This document shows, piece after piece, positions 1-9,159 of a stretch of DNA of 64,000 bases (positions are counted from its first letter, which is position 1; every line of letters starts with the position of its first letter). The position numbers were made by a program, and so were the translations under genes. This DNA is from Phycisphaeraceae bacterium (GTDB lineage: Bacteria; Planctomycetota; Phycisphaerae; Phycisphaerales; Phycisphaeraceae), in the NCBI GenBank assembly GCA_020849625.1, contig JADLFV010000050.1:39405-103404 (forward strand), given 5' to 3'. The notes beneath the pieces were generated by a model. The model was not told where the DNA came from. It ran no database searches and saw only the letters and a list, made by a program, of their open reading frames with translations.

Positions 1-698
1 CGCTCGTCGGGGGCGGCCAGCACGATCAGGTGATCGCCGGCCACGCGCTCGGTCAGCAGTTTGCGGGCCAGGCTGGTGTAGCGTTCGATCGGCCAGCGCT
101 TGCAACCCCAGCGGGCGGTGGGTGCGATGCAGGCGTAACCTCGATCGGTCAATTTGTTTTCAGCGATGAACTGTTCGAGCCAGGCGCGGTCCTGCTCGCC
201 CACGTACAGCTTCATGTCGGCAACAATCTTGTGGCCCATGTCCGCCACCAGGTGCAACGTGCGATCGACGGTGTGCACAGCATGGGCGGGCACGAACACA
301 CGCTGGGTATAGGCAAAGTGCCCCAGCTCGCGAGCATCAGCAAATCCCACGCGCTGCGGGGCGCGGGTCAGCCAGGCAAACAATCCCGAGCGGAACAGGC
401 CCTGGCAATCGATGACCAGATCGTAGTGGTTACGACGAAGCGTGCGGGCGAAGCGCAGGCCTTCGATGGTGGCTCGCGGCGACAGGCCGAAGTAGCTGAG
501 CCGGCGGCGGGGAAAACAGACGACGCCGTTGAGGTCGGGGTGGTGACGCACGGCGTCGGCGAACGGCTCGTTGATCAGCCAGTCGATGTGAGCGTCGGGG
601 TACGCTCTTCGCAGGCTGACCAGCACGGGCGTGGTGCGGGCGACGTCGCCGAGGGCCGAGGGTCGAACAATAAGAATGCGCGGCCGGCCTTCGGGCAT
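1..698 (-). CDS. Glycosyltransferase family 9 (heptosyltransferase-like), C-terminus cut by window edge
   Basis: The reverse strand reads open from an ATG at 696-698 to the left edge, giving at least 232 residues. It begins with a typical GT9 N-terminus, ILIVRPSALGDVARTTPVL, followed by WLINEPFADAV and DLVIDCQGLFRSG, as in ADP-heptose:LPS heptosyltransferases. Later YACIAPTARWGCKRWP matches the nucleotide-sugar binding half. The family moves a heptose or other sugar onto lipid A core or a similar acceptor at the inner membrane. The exact donor cannot be told. The 3' end lies outside the window. Confidence 0.85.
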   Translation of the reverse strand, partial: MPEGRPRILIVRPSALGDVARTTPVLVSLRRAYPDAHIDWLINEPFADAVRHHPDLNGVVCFPRRRLSYFGLSPRATIEGLRFARTLRRNHYDLVIDCQGLFRSGLFAWLTRAPQRVGFADARELGHFAYTQRVFVPAHAVHTVDRTLHLVADMGHKIVADMKLYVGEQDRAWLEQFIAENKLTDRGYACIAPTARWGCKRWPIERYTSLARKLLTERVAGDHLIVLAAPDE

Positions 699-747
699 GG
701 AAACAGATTACCCGGCGCGGTTCGCCGATGCGAGCGGGGGGTGGGGA

Positions 748-849
748 AGGCTTGGGGCTTGGGGCTTGAGGCTTGAGACTGTGGTTGTGAGCCGCCCTTG
801 GTTAGGCGCCTTACCACTCAAGCCTCAAGCCTCACCGCTCAGGCCTCCT
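748..849. repeat. Intergenic GCTTGAGGCTTGAGG inverted repeat
   Basis: The left arm (749-777) carries tandem GCTTGGGGCTTGAGGCTTGAG units. The right arm (815-848) carries the complement, CTCAAGCCTCAAGCCTCACC. They face each other across about 40 bp. The same CTTGAG/CTCAAG units recur at 27005-27070, 61590-61650 and 62412-62455, so this is a dispersed family. It could fold in RNA after the divergent genes on either side start, but a regulatory role is not shown. Confidence 0.7.
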
Positions 850-865
850 CGTTATACTCTGGCCC

Positions 866-1627
866 ATGCCCACGGCGATCATTTCCGACATCCACGCCAA
901 CGTTGACGCCCTGCAGGTGGTGCTGGCGGACATCGACCGGCGGGGCATCCAGAAAATCGTCTGCCTGGGCGACATCATCGGTTACGGCCCCAACCCGCTG
1001 GAGTGCCTGGACCTGGTGCGGCAGCGCTGCCAATGGGCCCTGATGGGCAATCACGACTTCGCGGTGCTGTACGAGCCAACCAGCTTCAACCTCAGCGCCG
1101 AGCAGGCTTGTTTCTGGACGCGGCGGCAGTTCGAGGATGAGCCGGACGAGCAACTGCGGCGGCAGCGTTTCGAGTACCTGGGCAACCTGGAGATCAAGCG
1201 TCACGATGAAGGGGCGCTCTGGGTTCACGCCTCGCCGCGGCGGCCGATCAACGAATACATCTTCCCAGACGACGTGATCACCGCGCCGTCGAAGATGGCC
1301 CAGATTTTCGATCGCATCCAGTGGCGTGCCTTCTGCGGGCACACGCACGTGGTGGGCGTGTTCACCGACGAGCCGGACTTCTATCCCCCGGCCGACCTGG
1401 GCGGCAAGTACAGTTTCACTGAAGACGAAAAGTGCATCGTCAACCCGGGCAGCGTGGGCCAGCCGCGCGACCGCGATCCGCGGGCCAGCTACTGCATCCT
1501 TGATGACGAGATGACCCGCGTGCAGTTCGTGCGTCTGGACTACGACATCCAGGCGGTGATCGACAAGGTCGATGCCATTCCGCAGCTCAGCGAGTTTCTG
1601 GGTCAGCGTTTGCTGGAGGGGCGGTAG
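866..1627 (+). CDS. Calcineurin-like metallophosphoesterase
   Basis: This 253-residue protein has the metallophosphoesterase motifs in order: SDIHAN (residues 7-12), GDIIGYGPNP (about 35-44), GNHD (about 59-62), CGHTH (about 158-162) and INPGSVGQPRD-like NPGSVGQPRD (about 192-201). These are the di-metal ligands of the YfcE/DR1281-type phosphodiesterase fold. The substrate cannot be assigned; the family contains phosphodiesterases and nucleotidases. It starts at an ATG just downstream of an inverted repeat and stands alone between two reverse-strand genes. Confidence 0.88.
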   Translation: MPTAIISDIHANVDALQVVLADIDRRGIQKIVCLGDIIGYGPNPLECLDLVRQRCQWALMGNHDFAVLYEPTSFNLSAEQACFWTRRQFEDEPDEQLRRQRFEYLGNLEIKRHDEGALWVHASPRRPINEYIFPDDVITAPSKMAQIFDRIQWRAFCGHTHVVGVFTDEPDFYPPADLGGKYSFTEDEKCIVNPGSVGQPRDRDPRASYCILDDEMTRVQFVRLDYDIQAVIDKVDAIPQLSEFLGQRLLEGR

Positions 1628-1663
1628 AGAGAGACGGCCGCTGAAGCGGCCTCCGCCGAATGG

Positions 1664-2026
1664 TCAGCGGACCGCGCCGCTGAGGGTGCCGATCGCTTCC
1701 TGCAGATCGTCGAACAGGGCGAACACTTCGTCGAGTCGGGTGATCTTCAGCAGCGTGTTGATGTTGCCATCCTTGAGCACCAGGGCGATGCGGCCGCGAC
1801 AGTGCTCGACTTCCTGGCGGAACGACAATAGTTCGCTGAGGCAACTGGAAGGCATGAACAGCACCGCTTCCAGGTCGAAGATGAAGTGCAGCGCCTTGTC
1901 GTAGCGCATGCGCTCGGTGGCTTCGGCGACAGCCTGCTGGAAGTCGTCGTGCGACAACTCGGCGCGATGCACACGCACCGTCACGCATGAGCCGTCCTGC
2001 TCAAGTTCGATACCGCTGGGCAACAT
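1664..2026 (-). CDS. STAS-domain protein (anti-sigma-factor-antagonist-like)
   Basis: The 120-residue product is a single STAS domain. It has a central hydrophobic strand (LHFIFDLEAVLFMPSSCLSEL) at the place where SpoIIAA-type proteins carry the phosphorylatable Ser/Thr, then RIALVLKDGNINTLLKITRLDEVFALFDD. The start ATG has AGGAG nine bases upstream. STAS proteins usually bind an anti-sigma factor or report to a partner-switch kinase. A second STAS gene follows upstream at 2162-2524, so the two probably act in the same switch. No kinase or phosphatase partner is seen nearby. Confidence 0.8.
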   Translation of the reverse strand: MLPSGIELEQDGSCVTVRVHRAELSHDDFQQAVAEATERMRYDKALHFIFDLEAVLFMPSSCLSELLSFRQEVEHCRGRIALVLKDGNINTLLKITRLDEVFALFDDLQEAIGTLSGAVR

Positions 2027-2161
2027 CGCCGGTCACTCCTGTCGGACGTTGAAGTTATCGGCAATGTGGCGCGGCCGGTGTGCGCGAGGCCGGGACCAGT
2101 GGCAATTTATGCAGGTTTGCCGTCTGTCCAGTCGTCACGACCGGCACAGAGCGACGATGTT

Positions 2162-2524
2162 TCAGGCTGACTGCCGCAACCGGGCCATCGCCTCGTCCAC
2201 GCTGGCGGTCAACTCGAACAGCAGGTCCAGCCGCGTCATGCGCAGCAGGAACTCGACGTTGGGCTGGCACTGGGCCAGGGCGATGTGCCCGCTGGCGTGC
2301 TGCACCGGTGACAGCAGGGCGAACAGTTTGGCCAGGCAGGCGGAGTCCAGGTACTCGACGTGCGACATGTCGAAGACCACGTTGACGGCCCGGCCGTCTT
2401 CGATCTTCGGGCAGATCTCAGCCACCATATCGCGCATCTGGGGTGCGGTGACCACCGGCTCCAGCGGCTCGACCGCCACCGTGTCACCTTGATGAGAAAT
2501 CTGGAAGCCACTTATATCCATCAT
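2162..2524 (-). CDS. STAS-domain protein (anti-sigma-factor-antagonist-like)
   Basis: A 120-residue STAS domain. VNVVFDMSHVEYLDSACLAKLF is close to the classic D-x-S phosphorylation strand (DMSHVEYLDSAC), followed by HIALAQCQPNVEFLLRMTRLDLLFEL. I chose the ATG at 2522-2524 because AAAGGG sits five bases upstream and the domain begins at once. An in-frame TTG at 2566 would add 14 residues. The spacing to the next STAS gene (135 bp) suggests separate or loosely coupled transcripts. It keeps the serine (YLDSAC) that the neighbouring paralogue also shows as PSSC. Confidence 0.82.
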   Translation of the reverse strand: MMDISGFQISHQGDTVAVEPLEPVVTAPQMRDMVAEICPKIEDGRAVNVVFDMSHVEYLDSACLAKLFALLSPVQHASGHIALAQCQPNVEFLLRMTRLDLLFELTASVDEAMARLRQSA

Positions 2525-2596
2525 GACCGCCCTTTGGGGGAATGCCCGGGATCTTGCTTCCGACAATTACATCGGTTCTTAATGGCCGCGGGTACC

Positions 2597-3769
2597 CTAT
2601 GGATTTAATGATTCAATTTCGCCCTGGACAAGTTTTCCTTCGGCGAAAGCCGCCACTTTGACGCCCGATAAGTGAAAACCCCACTTTACAACGGCCAAAC
2701 CGATAGCCAGGTTGCCCCGCAGCGGCGATAACGTGCTGCTGGTCAGGCCGCCGACGATTTCCTGAAAATCAGTTTCCGCTTTCATCAACTGCGCGCCAGC
2801 TACGGGCAGCAGGTCGGACTCAAAGCTGATCGCCGCGGTGATCTTCCGGGGGTGGCCGCGATCGCGCATGCGTGCCACGATTTCCTGGCCGAGGTAACAA
2901 CCCTTGGTGTGACTGACCGCCTGTTCCAGCACGCCTGTCTCGGCCGGCAGCGAATCGGGGCCGAAGTCGATGTGATAGAGCGGCGACCGCTGCTCGATGC
3001 GGGCGGTGTTGTAGGCGTCCCAACCGATCGGCCGACCACGCAGCGACTGGCGGCGGCGCGAGGCGAACTGGGCATCGGGCTCGGCGCCGTGCTCGTAGCC
3101 GATCGCTTCCAGCAGCGCGTCGTACACCTTCAGCGCCGAATCAGCCCTCACCCACAGGCGAAAGCCCGGTGAGCCGCAATCGTCCCAGCGACAGGCCCAG
3201 GCGTGTTCATCGTCATTCAGTTTCTGTGCCCGATGCTGTCCGACGTCCATGGTCGCCGGATCGCCCGCCTGCGTGATCGCCGTCAGCGCTGCAGCCGACG
3301 CCGGGCCGATCAGCGCCAGGCAGGTGCGCCGGTCGCTGATGTTTTCAAGCGTGACGTCCTCGGTGAACAACCGCTTGTCCAGCAACTGCCGCAGGGGCTC
3401 GACGTCGAAGACATCGGTGTCCAGCCAGGTATCCCCCCCGGAAGTGTCGCCGTGATGCACGATCAGATCGGCGACGATGCGGCCCTTTTCGTCAAGCTGG
3501 AAGCTGCGCCGGCTGGTCCCGGCAGCCATGGTGTTGATGTCCTGGGTCAGCATTCGGTGCAGAAAGTCCTGCCGATCCGCCCCCGTGACGCGCAGCAACC
3601 CGCGCTGCGGCAGGTGCATCAGCCCCACAAAGCGGCGGACGGCTGCGTATTCGGCGCCGCCAGCCCCAAAGTCGCGCACCATCTGCACATCCGCCTCGGC
3701 CGGGCCGAAACAGAACATCTGGCCGCCAAGCTGCTCGATCCGTTGCGTAAGGTCAGGTTTCTCAGACAT
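2597..3769 (-). CDS. ygfZ: Folate-binding YgfZ/GcvT-like protein
   Basis: This 390-residue protein belongs to the aminomethyltransferase-related YgfZ family. RGLLRVTGADRQDFLHRMLTQDI lies near the N-terminus and the diagnostic KGCYLGQE motif lies around residue 283. YgfZ uses tetrahydrofolate to help build or repair Fe-S clusters in radical enzymes. The ATG at 3767-3769 has AGGA seven bases upstream; a GTG two codons earlier is the alternative. The coding strand carries an ACTTCCGGGGGG copy (3433-3446) read as HHGDTSGGDTW in a loop, one of the dispersed in-frame repeats. The protein is longer than E. coli YgfZ (326). Confidence 0.86.
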   Translation of the reverse strand: MSEKPDLTQRIEQLGGQMFCFGPAEADVQMVRDFGAGGAEYAAVRRFVGLMHLPQRGLLRVTGADRQDFLHRMLTQDINTMAAGTSRRSFQLDEKGRIVADLIVHHGDTSGGDTWLDTDVFDVEPLRQLLDKRLFTEDVTLENISDRRTCLALIGPASAAALTAITQAGDPATMDVGQHRAQKLNDDEHAWACRWDDCGSPGFRLWVRADSALKVYDALLEAIGYEHGAEPDAQFASRRRQSLRGRPIGWDAYNTARIEQRSPLYHIDFGPDSLPAETGVLEQAVSHTKGCYLGQEIVARMRDRGHPRKITAAISFESDLLPVAGAQLMKAETDFQEIVGGLTSSTLSPLRGNLAIGLAVVKWGFHLSGVKVAAFAEGKLVQGEIESLNP

Positions 3770-3829
3770 GCACACATCCTATGCCCAATCGCCTTGGTTG
3801 AGACAACCCGGCGCGGTACGCTAGCCAAT

Positions 3830-4288
3830 ATGTCCGGGACTGCGCTGGACCATCACGGCGGCCGCTTCCTCGACGACGAGCAACGCCATCGCGTCGAGCA
3901 GGCTGTCACCGCCGCCGAGCAGCGGACCAGCGCCGAGTTGAAGGTCATCGTTGTGCGTCACTGCTGGGACAACCTGCGCCGCAAGGCGCGGGCACTTTTT
4001 CGCAAACACGGCCTGGACAAAACGGCCGAACGCAACGCAGTGATGATCCTGGTGGTCACCGCCAATCGCGAGCTTCTGATCTACGGCGACCAGGGCATCC
4101 ACCAGCACGTCGGCGATGAATTCTGGTCTGCTGTGTGCGACGACATGATCGAGCGATTCCGACAGGGCAAGCCCGCCGAGGCGCTGATCGAGGGCATCAG
4201 GCAACTGGGAGACGCGCTGGCGACGCACTTCCCGCATCAGGTTGACGATGTCAACGAGCTATCCAACGAGGTGGTGGCCGATGGTTAA
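3830..4288 (+). CDS. TPM-domain protein
   Basis: A 152-residue TPM-domain protein (the YgcG/TPM_phosphatase family): EQAVTAAEQRTSAELKVIVVR, then NAVMILVVTANRELLIYGDQGIHQHVGDEFW and FRQGKPAEALIEGIRQLGDAL. It has no signal peptide and is probably cytoplasmic. It starts at the ATG at 3830-3832; the longer open frame upstream overlaps ygfZ antisense and is not real. Its last 8 bases overlap the next TPM gene, so the two are co-translated. Homologues are often paired like this beside lemA, which is not present here. Confidence 0.82.
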   Translation: MSGTALDHHGGRFLDDEQRHRVEQAVTAAEQRTSAELKVIVVRHCWDNLRRKARALFRKHGLDKTAERNAVMILVVTANRELLIYGDQGIHQHVGDEFWSAVCDDMIERFRQGKPAEALIEGIRQLGDALATHFPHQVDDVNELSNEVVADG

Positions 4289-5108
4289 GCCGCTGCTGAT
4301 CCTGTTGTGCCTGTTGGCGACCACGGCTTCCCTTGCGGGGGCGCCCTATCCGCAGCCGGATGCTGGTTATGTCACCGACCTGGCCGGCCTGCTCAGTGCC
4401 GGCGAGCAGGAGCAGATCGAGCAATGGCTGTGGCAGGTCGAGGAAAAGACCGGCACCGAAATCGCCGTGGTCACCATCCCATCCATGAGCAAGTACCCCG
4501 GTGCAGCGACCGGTTCCATCGAGTCGTTCGCTCGCGGCCTGTTCGACGCCTGGGACATCGGCAACATGCCGGAAAACAAAGGTGTGCTGCTGCTGGTTTC
4601 GGTCGGCGATCGCAAGGCCCGCATCGAGCTTGGGGCCGGCTACGGCTCGGGCATGGACCGCCAGGCCAGCGCCATCATGCAGCGCGACATCATTCCCCAA
4701 TTCAAAAACAACGACTACGCCGGCGGCATTACCGCAGGTGTGGTCAGCATCATGCAGACCTTCGCCAACGCAGCCCCCGCCCCCGGAAGTGCAGGCGCAA
4801 GTGGCGCAAGCGGAGGCGGCGTCTTCGGCATGAGCGGTTCTTCGCTGCTGATCGACCTGGCGATCATTGCGGTGTGCACGCTGATCGGCATCAGCCTCTA
4901 CCGCCACGGAAAACGCGGCTGGGGGTGGATCGCCATCGGCCTGCTGATCGTGCTCACGCTGTTCGCGCTGCGCAGCCTGTTGCGCGTCACGGTGGAGCTG
5001 GCTCAGAGCAGCGGGCAGGGCAGCAGCGGCGGGTGGTCGTCGGGCGGCTTCGGCGGCAGCTTCGGCGGCGGTTTCAGCGGTGGCGGCGGCGCGACAGGGA
5101 GCTGGTGA
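4281..5108 (+). CDS. Secreted TPM-domain membrane protein (YgcG-like)
   Basis: A 275-residue protein with an N-terminal signal peptide (MVKPLLILLCLLATTASLAG). Next comes a TPM domain (YVTDLAGLLSAGEQEQIEQW, TEIAVVTIPSM, ENKGVLLLVSVGDRKARIELG, YGSGM), then two membrane segments near residues 190-240. It ends in a glycine/serine-rich tail (GGFGGSFGGGFSGGGG). The layout matches YgcG, whose TPM domain faces the periplasm. GAGGTGG lies upstream of the chosen ATG, and the gene overlaps its neighbours at both ends. An APAPGSAGASG loop comes from a CCCCCGCCCCCGGAAGTG repeat at 4773-4792. Confidence 0.85.
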   Translation: MVKPLLILLCLLATTASLAGAPYPQPDAGYVTDLAGLLSAGEQEQIEQWLWQVEEKTGTEIAVVTIPSMSKYPGAATGSIESFARGLFDAWDIGNMPENKGVLLLVSVGDRKARIELGAGYGSGMDRQASAIMQRDIIPQFKNNDYAGGITAGVVSIMQTFANAAPAPGSAGASGASGGGVFGMSGSSLLIDLAIIAVCTLIGISLYRHGKRGWGWIAIGLLIVLTLFALRSLLRVTVELAQSSGQGSSGGWSSGGFGGSFGGGFSGGGGATGSW

Positions 5109-5557
5109 TGAGACACGAACCACGACGCAGCCCCAAGTGCCCCGCCTGCGGGCGCTGGCTGGATGAAAGAAAACTTCGCAACAGCGAGCAGACCGCGTAC
5201 CTGTGCCCGCGCTGCCAGGGCTGCTGGTTCGATGGCGGCGATCTGGAGAGTGCCCTGAGCGTGGCCTCACGCGGGCTGGCGGCGCCGAAGGACGCGCCCG
5301 AAGGCGATCGGCCGTGCCCGCGCGACGGCACACTCATGCGCCAGTTCGACTATCCCCAGACCCTGGCCAGGATCGACATGTGTCCCCGCTGCCGCGGCAT
5401 CTGGCTGGATGCGCGCGAGTTGCAGGAGATCAGGGTCGTGCGCAGCGACCTGGCCAGGCGCGGCAAGCTGGAACGTGATGCGCCCCCGGTCGGCATCAAG
5501 GGCTGGCTTATCCAGTTCATCGACGACTCGTTCGACGACCTGTTCGGCGGCGGTTGA
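5108..5557 (+). CDS. TFIIB-like zinc-ribbon protein
   Basis: A 149-residue protein of the zf-TFIIB type with two related zinc modules. The first is CPACGRW with [15 protein letters not shown]; the second is [10 protein letters not shown] with [15 protein letters not shown]. The CPxCxGxW(F/L)D(G/A)xELE signature defines this family, whose biochemical role is not known. The start ATG overlaps the stop of the TPM gene (ATGA), so it is the last gene of the 3830-5557 operon. Confidence 0.85.
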   Translation: MRHEPRRSPKCPACGRWLDERKLRNSEQTAYLCPRCQGCWFDGGDLESALSVASRGLAAPKDAPEGDRPCPRDGTLMRQFDYPQTLARIDMCPRCRGIWLDARELQEIRVVRSDLARRGKLERDAPPVGIKGWLIQFIDDSFDDLFGGG

Positions 5558-5618
5558 TTTCGCAAGATGTGCGGCCGTGCATTATCATGCGCGGTCCCAC
5601 CATCCAAGGAGTTTGACC

Positions 5619-6821
5619 GTGGCCAAGAAAACCATCGCCGATATCAATGTCAAAGGTAAAAAGGTTCTCATGCGGGTCGATTTCAACGTCCCGCTGGATG
5701 ACGATCGCCACGTCACTGACGATCGCCGCATCCGCATGGCGGTCCCGTCGATCAAGAAAGTGCTCGACGGCGGCGGCAGCGTGATACTTATGTCGCACCT
5801 GGGCCGACCCAAGGGCGAGCCGGACGCCAAGTTCAGCCTCAAGCCCGCGGCTGACGGTTTGAGCAAGCTGCTGGGCAGGCCGGTGATCATGGCGGCCGAC
5901 ACCGTGGGGCCGGATGCCAAAGCCAAAGTTGCGGCGCTATCCACTTCCGGGGGCGGGCAAGTGCTGGTGCTGGAGAACGTGCGTTTCAACAAGGGTGAAA
6001 AGAAGGGCGATGACGCTGCTTACGTCTCAGCCCTGGCCGGCTTTGCCGATGCCTACTGCAACGATGCCTTCGGCACCTGCCACCGCACCGAGGCTTCGAT
6101 GTACGCGGTGCCCAAAACCATCAAGGAAGCGGGCAAGCCGGCGGTCGTCGGCTACCTGGTCGAAAAGGAAATCAAGTACCTCTCCGACACGCTGGCCAAG
6201 CCGGCCCGCCCGTTCGTGGCCATCCTCGGCGGGGCGAAAGTCAGCGACAAGATCAGCGTCATCGACAACCTGCTTTCGATCTGCGACCAGGTGCTGATCG
6301 GTGGCGCGATGGCCTACACCTTCAGCCTGGCCAGCGGCGGCAAGGTCGGCAAATCGCTGGTCGAGCCGGACAAGATCGACCTGGCCAAGCAACTCATTGA
6401 AAAGGGTGGCAAGAAGCTGGTGCTGCCGGTGGACACGCATTGCGGCGACGACTTCAAGGGCGACTGCAACAAGAAGGTCGTGCCCGCCGGCCAGATCCCC
6501 GACGATTTCCAGGGCCTGGACATCGGCCCCGAGACGGCGGTGAAGTATGCCGCGCTGGTCAAAGCAGCCAAGACCGTGGTGTGGAACGGCCCGATGGGCG
6601 TCTTCGAGATGCCGCCCTTCGATGCCGGCACCAAGGCTGTGGCCCAGGCCATCGCCGACAGCAGCGCTACCTCTATCATCGGCGGCGGCGACAGTGCCGC
6701 GGCCATCGAGCAGCTTGGCTATGCCGACAAGGTCAGTCACGTCTCCACTGGCGGCGGGGCTTCGTTGGAGATGCTGGAGGGTAAGAAGTTCGAGTCCGTG
6801 GCCATCCTGGACGAGAAATAA
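5619..6821 (+). CDS. pgk: Phosphoglycerate kinase
   Basis: A 400-residue glycolytic enzyme that makes ATP from 1,3-bisphosphoglycerate. It shows [12 protein letters not shown] (residues 16-27), SHLGRPKG (59-66), LVLENVRF (116-123), the IGGAMAYTF region and the C-terminal GGGDSAAA and [13 protein letters not shown] loops. The start is GTG with AAGGAG seven bases upstream. Length is normal. Residues 108-113 (STSGGGQ before VLVLENVRF) come from a CACTTCCGGGGGCGGG repeat at 5942-5957, where other Pgk proteins usually have a shorter turn. Confidence 0.97.
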   Translation: MAKKTIADINVKGKKVLMRVDFNVPLDDDRHVTDDRRIRMAVPSIKKVLDGGGSVILMSHLGRPKGEPDAKFSLKPAADGLSKLLGRPVIMAADTVGPDAKAKVAALSTSGGGQVLVLENVRFNKGEKKGDDAAYVSALAGFADAYCNDAFGTCHRTEASMYAVPKTIKEAGKPAVVGYLVEKEIKYLSDTLAKPARPFVAILGGAKVSDKISVIDNLLSICDQVLIGGAMAYTFSLASGGKVGKSLVEPDKIDLAKQLIEKGGKKLVLPVDTHCGDDFKGDCNKKVVPAGQIPDDFQGLDIGPETAVKYAALVKAAKTVVWNGPMGVFEMPPFDAGTKAVAQAIADSSATSIIGGGDSAAAIEQLGYADKVSHVSTGGGASLEMLEGKKFESVAILDEK

Positions 6822-6880
6822 ATCGGCCATTTAGCGGCACGGCGGATTGGCGAAACGCCCCCTTCCACGAGCGTGGGAAT

Positions 6881-7162
6881 TCACTGCGCGTCGTGCGGCG
6901 GTGGTTTTTCGTCGGGCTTGTTGTCGTTGATCCTTGTGGGGATGACGGTGCCGACGAAGACAGCCACGGCCACGATGACCCCGCCGATGATGATCGAGGT
7001 GATGATGATGGCGGACTGAGCCTCGCTGCCCATCTCCCGGCCGATGATCATCACCAGCAGCGGCAAACAGACAAACAGGAACACGCCGGCCATGATCCCG
7101 AGACGGGACAGGCCCTTATTGAATTCCACGGCGTTGTGCTTTTCGTTTCGATCTTTACTCAT
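6881..7162 (-). CDS. Small two-pass membrane protein next to ECF sigma gene
   Basis: A 93-residue protein with two hydrophobic helices, MAGVFLFVCLPLLVMII (about 24-41) and IIITSIIIGGVIVAVAVFVG (about 52-71). Its tail is charged and rich in proline and histidine. It overlaps the end of the ECF sigma gene by 8 bases, so the two are co-expressed. The position suggests a membrane anti-sigma or signal partner, but no zinc-binding anti-sigma motif is present and I do not recognise a family. Confidence 0.72.
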   Translation of the reverse strand: MSKDRNEKHNAVEFNKGLSRLGIMAGVFLFVCLPLLVMIIGREMGSEAQSAIIITSIIIGGVIVAVAVFVGTVIPTRINDNKPDEKPPPHDAQ

Positions 7163-7658
7163 GGCGAGTGCTCCTGTTGTCGGCGTGTTTTTCAGCCAGC
7201 GCCCGGCGCAGATTTTTCAGCGCGTAACGAGCGCTGCTGGCTGCGGTGTTGATCGAGATTGACAGGGTCTGTGCAATCTGTCGAAACGACATGCCCGTGT
7301 AGTATTTCATGCGCAGCACCGCCTGCTGTGTGGCAGGCAACCCATCCAGGGCGCGTTCGAGTGTCAACGGATCGATGTCCCATGACTGCTGCTGCTCCAT
7401 GACCGGCTCGGCCTGGTCCGTCAAAGCCTGAAGCGTGCGCCGTCGCGCTCTTCGCTTCAGGGCGTTGAGCCGCACCGCGCGGTGCACGTACGGCCGCAAT
7501 CGCCTGGGCGGTTGCTCCTGCTCGATGCGCCACACCGCTGCCAGCGTGTCCTGCACGGTATCTTCCGCATCATGCGCATCGTGTAGCACCCGCATGGCGA
7601 TCGCGATCAGCCGGCGGCGCTCTTTCTGAACCAACGCACTGAGCCGGTCGTTCTGCAA
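7155..7658 (-). CDS. ECF-type RNA polymerase sigma factor
   Basis: A 167-residue sigma-70 family protein with region 2 (IAIAMRVLHDAHDAEDTVQDTLAAVWR) and region 4 (LPATQQAVLRMKYYTGMSFRQIAQTLSISINTAASSARYALKNLRRAL). ECF factors direct RNA polymerase to a small stress or envelope regulon. The only in-frame start is TTG at 7656-7658, with GAGGA upstream at a wide spacing, so it is probably weakly translated. The downstream small membrane protein overlaps it. Confidence 0.9.
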   Translation of the reverse strand: MQNDRLSALVQKERRRLIAIAMRVLHDAHDAEDTVQDTLAAVWRIEQEQPPRRLRPYVHRAVRLNALKRRARRRTLQALTDQAEPVMEQQQSWDIDPLTLERALDGLPATQQAVLRMKYYTGMSFRQIAQTLSISINTAASSARYALKNLRRALAEKHADNRSTRHE

Positions 7659-7780
7659 GGCTGCGCCACCGTCCTCATATAAGATAGACCCGCGTCTGCA
7701 CGGCTTTGTCTGTACATCATCGCTTTTTTATCTCGCTTCGCGCGGGATACCGCCGAAGCCGCAATGTGAGAAACGCTAGA

Positions 7781-8493
<713 letters not shown>

Positions 8494-8497
<4 letters not shown>

Positions 8498-9159
8498 GCG
8501 GCCGGGCGATCATCTTCGACTTTGATGGCGTCATCCTCGACACCGAGATGACCATCTATGAATCCTGGCGCCGCCAGTACGAGAAGCACGGCCATCCGCT
8601 GCCGCTGGACAACTGGATCACCGTGCTGGGCATGCCCGCGCATCAGCGCGACTTTCACGCGGAACTGGAAGCGCTCTGCGGTTGCATCTTCGATCGAGCC
8701 GAACTCAAAGCCCAGCGCCTGGTGCAGATTCGCGCCGCGCTGAACGGCCGCCCGCCGCGGCCGGGCATCACCGACTGGCTGGAGCAAGCCAAACGGCTGG
8801 ATGTGGCACTGGCGGTGGCGTCGGGGTCCGGTCACGGCTGGGTCGATGAGCATCTGTGCCGGTTGGGCTTGATCGACTATTTCGCGGCCGTGATCTGCAG
8901 CGAAGACACCAGCGCGCACAAGCCCGGTCCCGAGCCGTTCCTGGCCGCGGCCCGTGCTTTGCAAATCGATCCACGTCAGTGTGTGGTCGTCGAAGATTCA
9001 CCCAACGGCATCCGCGCTGCCAAGGCGGCCGGCATGTTCGCCATCGCTTATCCCACGGACATGACGCGCGGTCAGGACTTCGCTTCGCTCGGCGCGGACA
9101 TCATCACCGAGTCGCTCGATCAACTCGACCTCAAAGACGTGCTGGCCGGCAGCGGCTGA
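8494..9159 (+). CDS. HAD-superfamily phosphatase (beta-phosphoglucomutase-like)
   Basis: A 221-residue HAD subfamily IA hydrolase. IIFDFDGVILDTE (residues 6-18) carries the nucleophile and acid/base aspartates, VASGSG is motif II, HKPGPEPF holds the lysine and VVEDSPNGIRAAKAAGM the metal-binding aspartates. This group includes sugar-phosphate phosphatases and beta-phosphoglucomutases. It overlaps rpe by 4 bases, which suggests sugar-phosphate metabolism. Its 3' end overlaps the convergent fpg gene by 40 bases. Confidence 0.87.

Noticed and set aside
645..670. GCCGAGGGCCGAGGG near the GT9 start as a CCCTCGG repeat
   Set aside because: It encodes the conserved RPSALGDV motif of the family; no insertion is needed.
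30..776. Plus-strand open frame of 248 codons at the left edge
   Set aside because: It is antisense to the GT9 glycosyltransferase, which has clear family motifs and runs off the edge; the plus-strand product has no recognisable motif.
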